This document shows positions 1 to 9,143 of a stretch of 64,000 nucleotides of DNA, one piece after another. Both the position numbers and the translations under genes were made by a program. Every line of letters begins with the position of its first letter. Position 1 is the first letter of the stretch. Location of the stretch: NCBI GenBank assembly GCA_038030265.1, contig CM075941.1, positions 49,453,952-49,517,951 on the forward strand. The letters run 5' to 3'. This DNA comes from Corythucha ciliata (lineage: Eukaryota; Arthropoda; Insecta; Hemiptera; Tingidae). The notes under the pieces are model-generated. The model was not told where the DNA came from and searched no databases. It saw only the letters and a program-made list of their open reading frames with translations.

Positions 1-499
1 CGACCCAACGGCGTAGCCCGCCCAGGGTCATAGGACTACCTGGTCAGCCAATTTTGAGAAATATTATTAGGCCGTAGCAGAGGGATAAGACCAATTAAAC
101 CAGAAAAAAAGGAGATAAAGATGAAGAGGAAGAAAATAAAGTTCATTTTTTCCACTTCATTCGAATTACTTAATTTCAATTCCATCGAGCTGTGGACTTC
201 ATGCCCGTACTAAGCGGGCTCCCACCGCGTCTCGGCCGGTGCGCGGTGGCTCGATTTGTTCAACACGAAGCAGCGAACGCTGTGTGCCACCAGCTCGCCG
301 CAGCCTTATAAAGCGAATTGGGGCATACCGGGATCAGTGGCGGACCCAAAAAATACCGCAAATACGAAGGTTTGGTTTTTCCGGAAAACCAAATTTCGCG
401 CGTTCGGCACTTCATGAAGAACTATTTTTTCAATTTACTACTTCCAAAAATCAAATTCATGCCTTTAGCTCTTTCAAAACCCAATGACTGTTTTCCCTT
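1..499. other. Unassigned flank with a lone hAT-like terminus
   Basis: No gene is recognised here. The start is moderately GC-rich, and a TATAAA-like string occurs near 307. At about 335 the sequence CAGTGGCGGACCC begins. It resembles the CAGTGGCG termini of the short hAT-like elements elsewhere in the window, for example at 58523, but I found no matching right end, so it may be a solitary or rearranged terminus. Confidence 0.3.
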
Positions 500-960
500 T
501 TATACTTCTGAACGATCGCTTTTCTCACTTCTAACCACGCATCAATGCTTGTCCTCAATTTTAGCCGCGAGCTGGCGTGTTTTTAATTTTTCCTCCCAAT
601 TTTCGATAGTCAGCGCTTTCTCTCAATTGTAGCCATGAATTAGCGTTTTTCCCCAATTTTCCACAATTGAGAGTTTTTCTCCATTTTGGCCTGGAAGTCA
701 TATATTGTTTCAGGAACCGCGAATTTGACGCGTTTTAGCCACGAAAGGACGAAAGAGCGGGTTTTTTTTCGCAATTTCAGCCATCGTTTTCAAAACTTTT
801 AGCCGCGCAATTGCCCCAAGAACGGCAAAAATTAGCGTCCCAATTCAGTGTTAGCCGCTTAAGGACGTACAGAAACTGGAAATTAAGTATTTTCCCCTTA
901 AATTGTGACGTACGTACGACGTGCCCGTAAGTTTGCTCAGAGAAAATAACTTTGCACACG
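500..960 (+). repeat. Degenerate TTTTAGCCGCGAATTAGCG array (family R1)
   Basis: Loose tandem repeat built from the words TTTTAGCC, GCGAATTAGCG and TTTTTCTCAATTTT, with copies spaced about 30-60 bp and heavily mutated. The same family recurs in many blocks of the window in both orientations. There is no coding potential beyond chance open frames. Confidence 0.6.
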
Positions 961-1704
961 GACCTCGATAGACTATTCTCTAGCTGGAATCGTTCAAAAT
1001 CAACGACAAGGCAAAACGTGCCATTTTCGGTGACGATGGAGGCGTTTTTGGTTGGGGCATCTAAAAATGGGACCTGAAAATCGCCCTCTTGAGGGTCGCC
1101 CTAATTTGCAGGACGGACAAAAGCTTGCAGAACGGGGTCTTGAAAAATGTGTACGACGCTGAAAATGCACACACGACAGTCTTCCCGGCACCACCGCCAT
1201 GCAATTTCGAATGAAACCCTGGCTACTAGTGAGCCTCGAAATTTCACGTTCTCTAAACCTCGCTGACGGCATCATCTACGGTCAAATTGAATGGCGTTGT
1301 TGATTTCATAACGTATTGGACGTGGGAATTTTTACTCCCGCCAGTCGTTTTCAAAGCACCCAAAGGTGTGTTTCTTAATGTCAACAGGAGATTTTTATCC
1401 TAGAGACTGAAAAAAAAATTGAAAATTGCATCCGAGAATCAAGATTTTTGGTTCAGATGCCTCAGAAAACCGAAACTGCGCCTCATTAAACGGCTATTTT
1501 CGTTCAGAAAACCATATACAACGGTCTGGAAACTGTGAAATTTACCCGCTTCGAATCCAATGTTGTGTAATCCCACTCCGCTTGTCTAAAAATTAAGTAT
1601 TTTCCCTCCTCGCACACATTTAAGCTCACAACAGTAGAGAAACAGACTAAAATGGCGATTTCTAGCTTTTTTTTGCGTGTTTTGTGGCAATTCTGGTTCC
1701 ATCA
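961..1704. other. Unassigned intergenic DNA
   Basis: I see no gene, RNA or clear repeat structure here, only AT-rich sequence leading into the reverse-oriented R1 repeat block. Confidence 0.4.
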
Positions 1705-3195
1705 GTTAGCGAATACAATAATAAAATGCGCTAATTCACGGATAAAGTGTGGAATAACGCTAATAAACAGGTAAAATTGTCAAGTATCACTATTCCTGGG
1801 AAAAATTGGGGAAAATGTTGTTTCGCGGCTCAGATTTTGAGAGTGCTAATCGGCGGCTAAGACAAAGAAAAACGCTAATTCGCTAAAAACGCTAAACTTA
1901 ACAACAAAAAAGGCTAATTCGCGGCTATAAAATTGGGAAAAAGCAGCAATGAATCGCTCACAGGCACACTAATATTTTAAAAAACGCCAATTCATGGTCT
2001 CTCAGGAAGATTCGTGACTAAGTTTGCTGTACTAACTAAAATTTTTGGTTATAAATATACAGTGTTTGTTCGCGGAGAGAAAATTATTGAGAAAAACAGC
2101 TCATTTGCCGTTAAAATGGAAGAAAATACTCTAATTCTTAAGGCAACCCACGCGGCAGTGTATTTGAAGGCAACTGAGCTGTTAAAAATAGAGAAAATGC
2201 GCTAACCTAAGTTCCTTTAGGCCATGAATTTGAAGCTAAAATTGAGAAGGCGCGCATGTGTGCTATTCTATGGGCAAGTATGTGGCGAAAAATTAGTAAA
2301 AGCACTAATATATTCGCGGCAAAAACAGTGGAAAAGCGACAAAAATTACGAATTCACGGTTAAAATTGAGGAAAAGCGCTGATTCGCGGCTACATTTGAG
2401 AAAACCTGGAAATTCACAGCTAGAATGAAAAAAAAAAAGCGTTAATTCGCGGCTAAGGATGACAAGAAGCGCTCATTCGCAGCTAAAATGAAAAAAAATA
2501 CACACAATACTAAAAAACCGCCAGTTCACAGATCAATTTGAGAAGAGCCGCTGATCTCCCGGGGCTAAAATTAAGTAAAAGTGGTAGGTACTTCGCGGCT
2601 GAAAATAGGAAATGATTCGCGGCTAAAATTTAGGAAAACCACCAATTCCCGACTAAAATCAAGATAAAGCGCTCACTCGCGGCTAAAATGGAGGAAAACG
2701 CTAATTCGCCGATCAACTAAAGAAAATTCGCGCCTAAAATGGAGTAACGGCGGTAAATCTCGGCCAGAAATTTAGTAATAATTCGTGGATGTAGTTGAGA
2801 AAACTTCACATTTACAGCCAAAATTGAGATAAGCGCCCACATTTGCAGGTAAAATAGAGAAAACCCGTAATTTGCGCCCGAAGTTGACGAAAGACACTCA
2901 TTCACAGCTTGAAATGGTGAAAAACGCCAATTCTCGGATCAACGTGAAAAAATCGGATAATTCAGGGCTAAAATAGAGTAGGAGCTGTAATTCGCTGCTA
3001 AAGGTGAGAAATTATTCGCGGTTAAAATTTTAAAAGCTCTAATTCGTGTCAAAAAATTGAGGAAAAGCCGTGATTGGCGACAAAAACGCTTATTATACGT
3101 AGCTGAAACTGCGATAAACCACCAATTCCCAGCTAAAATTGAAGAGGCACTTATTCGCGGTTCTTACAGACAAGTTCTTGGCTAAAATTTAGACA
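1705..3195 (-). repeat. R1 array, reverse orientation
   Basis: About 1.5 kb of degenerate tandem repeats reading GCTAATTCGCGGCTAAAATTGAG on average, the reverse complement of the R1 family. Unit boundaries drift and unit length varies from roughly 30 to 60 bp. Short open frames inside it, such as one near 2014-2205, are repeat-derived. Confidence 0.65.
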
Positions 3196-3412
3196 TTTAT
3201 CACCTCATCGGTTGCAAACCACCCACCCTGCGAGTGTAGCGGCTGCTACACCTTGGATATAGTGTCGGCGCTACTGGGGTTTATAGGACAAAAGTCAATT
3301 TAAGGACACAAAAAATCAAAAGTCACTCCCCCCGCTCTGAGTTGTTCGGGGCCTGAGTTGTTTCCATCCATTATTTTTTGTTCTACAGCAATTAATTTGA
3401 ATATTTATAGTT

Positions 3413-3525
3413 CGTTTAGAACACGTTCGCAGCAGAGTTTCCATGGGACCGGCCAGTGAAATGTAATCATCTTAAATTTAATTGGCCAGTCCCTTGGCAA
3501 CTCTACTCCGAACATGTTCCAAACG
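3413..3525. mobile_element. Palindromic MITE-like element
   Basis: About 113 bp with imperfect inverted arms. The left arm contains CGTTTAGAACACGTTCG and CAGAGTTTCC. The right arm is its reverse complement with scattered mismatches (GGAACATGTTCGGAGTAGAG on the minus strand). The internal loop is very short. It has no ORF and is a typical non-autonomous fold-back insertion. Confidence 0.55.
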
Positions 3526-3979
3526 CCTTGCTGGAACAGACTTAATATTTAAAACTGGATTGAAAGTTTGACAAAGTAATTCCGCGCCTAGATAATTTAA
3601 CTTAAACAGAACTTAACCTCCAACACCGCCAGTGAGCTTAATAGACGAAATCGAGCATGATTTCGAGCTCTCTGCTGGTGAACATGTGAAACACTCCGTC
3701 CGTAAAAATTACTTTACAGTCTGGGCACTAAAAGCTCTTCAAGATTTCAGGCAGTAAAATACTTCAGGTCCTAGGCAAGAAAACTTGCACTTTTCGGGCT
3801 CATTAGCGGCTGCAAAATTCAGTAGAATAAAAAACAAATTACACAACCCAAAAAAAAATTTTAAACTGAAAAACACGTCGACGGACAGTTTAATAGTCAC
3901 GAAATCTTGATTTTCGGTCAAAACCCGTCAGTGTCAAAAACTAATTTCACGCGTGCTACCTCACTCCCATAAAACCCAA

Positions 3980-4235
3980 CTTGGAGCGGTTTCCTCGGTC
4001 ACAGGACAAACATTTGGCGGAGTGTACTCATGTGAAAAACAAATTTAGCGGTGACGCCCCCACTCAAAAATACCAATTTCGCAAGTGTTTCCTTCCCCCC
4101 CCCCAACTCCAGAAGGGCCTCCCCACTACAAAAATCCATTTCCTGGGGTCTTGTCCTCCAAAAAGAAACCAATTTTGCGGAATTTCCTCCCTCAAAAACC
4201 AACATGACGGAGTTTCCTCACTTGGAATTTTAGAG
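3980..4235 (+). repeat. Degenerate repeat family R3 block
   Basis: Short block of the R3 vocabulary: lines of the type AAACCAATTTCGCGGAGTTT spaced about 35-40 bp. The overlapping open frames on both strands here are a by-product of the repeat and are not annotated as genes. Confidence 0.45.
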
Positions 4236-4428
4236 TTATTTTTCCCGTGTGAAATATCCGAAATCGTGAGGCATTTGGTTTTCGAACGAGTCGAATATAG
4301 GTCATCAGTGAAAATTAAAGTTGGACAAGCGCAGGGGTTTCGCGCGCGTGGGGTGCGTTTTTTTTTCAAATTAATCAAAATTATAGGAAGAGCTAAAAAC
4401 CATAAAAGTTGGTTTTTCACAAAACTAA

Positions 4429-4708
4429 GGCCCGTATTCATAGTCGCTACTTAAGTTAAAATTCTCCTAAGTAAAAATCAAATCAGTTGTTGTTGGAAAA
4501 AAATCATCTGTTTAGACGTCCACTTAGGGAAATTTAAGTTTGAGAAATGTCTATGGCCCCTTTTATACGAGTACATTTTTTGATCAAAGTAGCCATTTTG
4601 AAAAAAGTTGACAGATGTTCCCTGCCTCAAATCGTCTGTTTGTGGTCAGATTGAACATATTTTTGAACAAAAAACTTACTCGTGTAAAAGAGTCTATGAA
4701 TACGGGCC
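4429..4708. mobile_element. PIF/Harbinger-like MITE, TAA target duplication
   Basis: A 280-bp element whose termini are inverted copies of GGCCCGTATTCATAG, directly flanked by TAA on both sides. Sub-terminal sequences are also partly complementary. A 3-bp TWA target duplication is the hallmark of PIF/Harbinger elements. It has no ORF. A related, shorter copy sits in the receptor gene intron at 10375-10498. Confidence 0.7.
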
Positions 4709-4714
4709 TAAAAC

Positions 4715-4957
4715 CCCAAAATAGGCATTTGAAAGAGCCAAATCCAATAAATAAGTGTTTTGAAAGAGCAAAACAAAATTGTTTTTGAAAGAGCAAAATT
4801 GCCTCAAATTTTGATTTGAACGAGACGAATCCACTAAATTTGGCTTATAATGAGAGGAAATCCATACAACTGGGGTTCGAAAGAGCCAAAATAGCGATAT
4901 TTGGGTTTTTGAATGACCCAAATTCGTGAATTTGGTTTTTGAATGAGCAAAAATTAG
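4715..4957 (-). repeat. R3 block, reverse orientation
   Basis: Repeats of the type GAAAGAGCCAAATCC, the complement of the R3 unit, spaced about 35-40 bp. It fills the gap between two MITEs. Confidence 0.45.
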
Positions 4958-4959
4958 TA

Positions 4960-5094
4960 GGTCCGTTCCATTGTTTTGCTAGTGCTACACTAGTGTAGAA
5001 AACCATGTGATTTTATTGACTTATTCTGAAAAATTGAATGAAACCAGATGATTTTCTTCAAATGTGTAGCACTCAGGAAACAATGGAACGAACC
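4960..5094. mobile_element. Short TIR element flanked by TA
   Basis: 135 bp bounded by inverted GGTCCGTTCCATTGTTT (left) and its imperfect complement ending AACGAACC (right), with TA on both flanks. The inner part shares CTAGTGCTACAC with the element at 25514. The TA flanks suggest a Tc1/mariner-type MITE. No coding sequence. Confidence 0.55.
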
Positions 5095-5139
5095 TAGAGC
5101 TCGTCAAGTTAAACATGGACCTTGCCCTTGCGAGATTTT

Positions 5140-5739
5140 TTTGAAAAAGTCAGTGGTGAGGGGTTGGTCCTCCCTGGGTGGAAGTGTAAAAATAGTGTTA
5201 AAATTCACTATAGTTCATCCTAGCGCTCCCAAATTCGGCTAAAATTCCAAAATTTAACAAAAGCCCTAGATTACCGTCGAGATTTCTCGGATAATTTGAA
5301 GTTGGGAGGGGGTAAAATAGGCGATGATATTTCAAAAAAATCACTAAAATTCACACGTTTATCTAACCACATTATGATTTGGTTCAAAAATGTAATGCAA
5401 CAAACACCATAAATTACTATAGATATGTATACAAAATTCAAGGAGGGAAATGATAAGGGATGCAATTTTTAAAAATCGCCAAACGGCACTCGTTTATCCC
5501 AGCGCTTCAAAATTCAGTTCAAAAATTTAATGCATCAATGGCCTTCGATTACCATTTAAATTGCTCTAAAAAGTTGATTAGGGAAAGGGCGTAGAGGGGA
5601 AGAAATTTGAAAAATTTGCCAACATTCACAAGTTTATTCTAAAATTTTGTGCAAAAATGTAGTATAAGAAAGCCCTTCGAAAACCAACGAAACTTTTGAA
5701 AATTGTTGACGGGAGGGGGTTGACAATATGGGAAGAAGT
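5140..5739. repeat. Degenerate ~180-bp tandem repeat
   Basis: Three or so diverged units containing TCAAAAAAATCACTAAAA, a GTTTAT segment, AAAAATGTAATGCA and GATTACCATT in the same order, each with a G-rich stretch. The same ordered words appear in the 299-bp tandem repeat at 17165-17700. Both loci are followed by the same conserved segment (6748-6918 and 17699-17862), so this looks like one dispersed element, here split by the GIY-YIG element. Confidence 0.5.
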
Positions 5740-6747
5740 ATGACTTAATGATGGTGTGGCCAAATCAATACGATGCTCCAATCAAAGATTGTCAACAGAC
5801 TAAAAACCGGTAAATAAATTAATACATAAATAAATGAATAAATAATAAATAAATAAATAAATACAAATTATGCTTCACGCACCTGGTCGCTTCTCGCTTG
5901 TTTAAAAACTACTAGCTAATTAACAAATCCCACCTGTGCCCCAACTCCTCGAAATTTACGGGACAGGAGGGGGAACCAGGAGCCAATCCCCAGGATCGCC
6001 ACTGCCAGCCCCCGCCCCCCTACCCACCCCCGGGAGGATTGTCCCTGGGCAGCGCGGTGTCGGGAGTGATGGACAGGATGGATAGATTAAGGAGGAGCGG
6101 GGTGTACCGATTGGGGTCTGAGTGCGGAGCGTTTTATGTCGGCCGAAGTGGACGAGAAATTAGGACTCGAGTGGCTGAACACTCCCCCAGGATAGGAAAA
6201 AGATCGGAATTTGAGGATCATCTGGTAGCGACTGGTCACCCTTTCGATTCGAGTAGTGCCGAAGTTTTGCATTTCGTGAGTAAGGGCAAAGAAATGGACT
6301 GGCTTGAAAAGTACGAAATCAAAAAGGGATGCCAACTGCGATAACGCCATGACGGATTTCGAGGTCCCGCCGGTAATGGGAGTGGGCTGGCAGTGGCGAT
6401 CCTGGGGATTGGCTCCTGGTTCCCCCTCCTGTCCCGTAAATTTCGAGGAGTTGGGGCACAGGTGGGATTTGTTAATTAGCTAGTAGTTTTTAAACAAGCG
6501 AGAAGCGACCAGGTGCGTGAAGCATAATTTGTATTTATATATTTATTTATTTATTACTTATTCATTTATTTATGTATTAATTTATTTACCGGTTTTTAGT
6601 CTTTTGATGTGTTTGTTAAATGCTTCGTTAAGTTATAGGTATGTCGTTGTCTGACCAACAGCTTGAAAATGGTCCAAAGGACCGAAACCGCGGTCGCTGA
6701 ATAATTAATAAAAGGTGGTTCAGAACAATCTTTGATTGGAGCATCGT
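5740..6747 (+). mobile_element. Fold-back Penelope-like element with GIY-YIG ORF
   Basis: About 1 kb flanked by a 14-bp direct repeat, ATATGGGAAGAAGT, at 5726-5739 and 6748-6761. Inside lie long inverted arms of roughly 230 bp. The left arm runs from GATGCTCCAATCAAAGATTG through a TAAATAAA-rich tract to the CCAATCCCCAGGATCGCCAC region; the right arm is its complement. Between the arms is one ORF, a GIY-YIG endonuclease. Near 6660-6700 the right side has TTGAAAATGGTCC-AAA-GGACCGAAAC, reminiscent of the hammerhead ribozyme core found in Penelope-like elements but with core changes. No reverse transcriptase is present, so this is a deletion derivative or a non-autonomous form. Confidence 0.7.
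6069..6344 (+). CDS. GIY-YIG endonuclease domain, Penelope-like
   Basis: A 91-residue ORF from the first ATG, stop TAA at 6342. Near its start it reads GVYRLGSECGAFYVGRSGREIRTR: GVY and YVG correspond to the two halves of the GIY-YIG signature, followed by the conserved arginine helix and an HLxxxGH segment. LEKYEI near the C-terminus supplies the expected glutamate. This spacing matches the C-terminal endonuclease of Penelope-like retroelements, which nicks target DNA for insertion. In full elements it is fused behind a reverse transcriptase of several hundred residues, which is absent here. The frame is open and uninterrupted, suggesting a recent copy. Whether it is expressed is unknown. 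Confidence 0.65.
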   Translation: MDRMDRLRRSGVYRLGSECGAFYVGRSGREIRTRVAEHSPRIGKRSEFEDHLVATGHPFDSSSAEVLHFVSKGKEMDWLEKYEIKKGCQLR

Positions 6748-6918
6748 ATATGGGAAGAAGTTCGGCTTAAACAAACCCGGCAGCAAACAGTATGATGGAG
6801 GGTGAAACATTAACCAAACAAATTATGGTATCAACATCATTACTTCTGGGACGGCTTAGGGTATCTGTAAACGAAATGAAATGCACTCTTTCCGACCCCC
6901 AGCTGCCGGAGCGATTTT
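6748..6918 (+). repeat. Dispersed repeat copy 1 (3' segment)
   Basis: About 160 bp nearly identical to 17699-17862. It runs from GTTCGGCTTAAACAAACCCG through CTTCTGGGACGGCTTAGGGT to CCAGCTGCCGGAGCGA. The last part also matches the terminus of the MITE at 63774-63965. The left boundary coincides with the target duplication of the GIY-YIG element. Confidence 0.65.
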
Positions 6919-7654
6919 TGTTTAAATTTCACTCGAAAATAACAAGAGACAACAAGAGACTTTGACTTGCACTTCACGGATTGAGCATGAAGGTTGGGTT
7001 ACAAGGGGAAGGGAAGTATAGTCTGTCCACTTAAGGGGGAGCTGCAGTGATGATTCCTCGACCCCCCTCCAATCTTGCCTCGTCTACTACTCGGCATTCA
7101 TTTTCTGGCCTTATTTCTGCACCAATCTTGGTTTTTAAGGACTCGTTTTAATCTTCAGGAAATTCCGTATATGCAGTAGTTATCCTTTTTTCAAATAAGT
7201 CGAAAAAAAAAACAGTGAAATTACAAGGTAAAAGTTCAAGGCGAATTTAAAATAACTTCTAAAAATTTTGGAAACGTATCAGATCAGAACCCCCAGGTTC
7301 TCAGCAGTGACCTGACGTTTCAAGAACTTAGTATGACCTTTTTTGGAGTTGGTCGAGGGAGGTAATTGGACTCAGCAGTCTTAACGGAGAGAAAAATTCA
7401 CGGAAAAGGTTTGCAAAGAGCTTTCGGAAGTAAATTGTTTCCCGCTCGAGGGCAATCGCAAGCGTATATACGTTTCCAAAACTTTTAGACGAGTTTTCAA
7501 GTATTTCGAACTGTATCTCAGAAGGAATAAAGACAAAATTCCGAACCAAGCAGATCATTTGAAAGCTTAATAATTAATTGTAGAAGTTTTCCCTGAAGTC
7601 CTACTCTTCCTCCGAGAGCTGTCAGTAAAATGGCAGCTGGATGAATAACAAGTG

Positions 7655-7786
7655 AAGCTGCGTGTACACGTGAGAGAAAAATGATCTCGAGACAAAATTT
7701 TCGGATTCTCTCTCAAGTGTACACGTAGCTTTACACTTGAGACTTTTGTCTCGGGATCATTTTTCTCTCAGGTGTACACGCAGCTT
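7655..7786. mobile_element. Palindromic MITE
   Basis: 132 bp with arms of about 45 bp: AAGCTGCGTGTACACGTGAG on the left and its complement on the right, continuing through GAGAAAAATGATC. The centre carries a second partial palindrome (GTGTACACGTAGC). No ORF. The rest of 6919-8130 shows nothing recognisable. Confidence 0.65.
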
Positions 7787-8132
7787 AAGAATAGAGAAAT
7801 TCAAGGAAGCAGCCGATAGTTAAGGATGTCCAAATTTCACGAACTACCCCAACTTCAATGGTTGCTAAGATACTGACCGAGTTTTGAAGAAAACGCCTGA
7901 TGCATCGAAATTCTCAGGAAAACTGCGATTTCTCAGAAACGGTTGATAATCCGGCCATGGTACATATAGTCATTTTTGACCCACTGTGGTGTAGAATCAC
8001 CCATTTCAATTATGCCCCATTTTCCCATTACACCCTGATTATCGTTGGTTGAATCTCACGTGTTGTCATGGAAGCGACGTGTTGAAATCATTGAAATGCT
8101 CCTCAATTTAATGATTTAAAAAGGCTAATATA

Positions 8133-8294
8133 CGTACAATATTATTGCACAAACTAGTTTGCGCATTATTTTGTTTCCAGATGTTTACAGAATACAAAAC
8201 GAGTTGTACATTATATTGTGCAACCCATCAATACAACCCACAAACGTTCAATTTTATTGTACAACCCCTATAGTTTGCGCAATATTTATTGTAC
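8133..8294. mobile_element. Short TIR element
   Basis: About 162 bp bounded by inverted copies of GTACAATATTATTGC / GTACAATAAATATTGC, continuing into GCACAAACT-like sequence. AT-rich interior with no ORF. Confidence 0.5.
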
Positions 8295-8394
8295 CTGTAT
8301 GGGCCGCTTAAGGGAGGGAGCAATTAAATTACTTCAAAGAAATGCGAAAGATTCCACTAAGCAACTTCATTGGCTTCAAAATGGGGGTCACAAA

Positions 8395-8545
8395 AAAGAA
8401 ATATTAGAGAGATTTTGCAAATAGCTTCGCTAACGCTATTCAAATTTCAACCAACGAAACGTTTACTATCCTCTAGCAACGCGTACACAAAAATTAACTT
8501 TAGCGTTTACGGGACTGGTTGCAAAATCTCTCTAATAATTTCTTT
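8395..8545. mobile_element. Short TIR element
   Basis: About 151 bp with near-perfect 26-bp inverted termini beginning AAAGAAATATTAGAGAG. The inverted similarity then extends with mismatches (GCTAACGCT against GTAAACGCTA). Non-coding. Confidence 0.6.
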
Positions 8546-8669
8546 ATTTGAACTAGCCACAACAACGAACAAACCTAAAACTTCAAATTTTATTTTTTTA
8601 GCCGTTTTGAACACCAGCTTCAGTAGATGTCATGACATGAAATAATGTCTCCGTGTGTACAAGGCTTAA

Positions 8670-8793
8670 GGCCCGCCGCTAATTGAGCCCACGCGTGGGT
8701 CACCCAAGCTCAAAAAACAGTTGAAAATAGATAGTCTTTTAACTGTTTTCTGAGCTTGGGTGACCCACGCGTGGGCTCTTTTTGCGGCGGGCC
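8670..8793. mobile_element. Near-perfect hairpin MITE, TAA duplication
   Basis: 124 bp forming a hairpin with arms of about 58 bp and a loop under 10 bp. Termini are GGCCCGCCGC and its complement, and GAGCCCACGCGTGGGTC is conserved in both arms. TAA flanks both ends, fitting a PIF/Harbinger-type 3-bp target duplication. The high arm identity suggests recent movement. Confidence 0.7.
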
Positions 8794-9143
8794 TAAGTAC
8801 CAGATTGAAGGAGCCAAATCCATGAAATTTGTATTTGAAAGAGCAAAAATCTTGATGACTTGGACTTGAAAGAACGGAATTCGCTGCCGACCTCCCCCCC
8901 CCCTCCAATTTTACTTTGACGTTGTCCCTTGTCCGAAACGTTTTAATCAATGGCTGTCACGTATAAAAAAACACACACACAAACAAAAACACGTTTTTGA
9001 CTTTTTGCCTCTCTATTGATGTGACATTCACGACTAATATTACATGAAAAAGACGGAATTTGATTGACAGGCCTCCACGTTTCTCTCTCCGCAATTAATA
9101 TTTCGCTCTTCGTGGGCCTGTGATTCAAACATTCTACTGTAAA

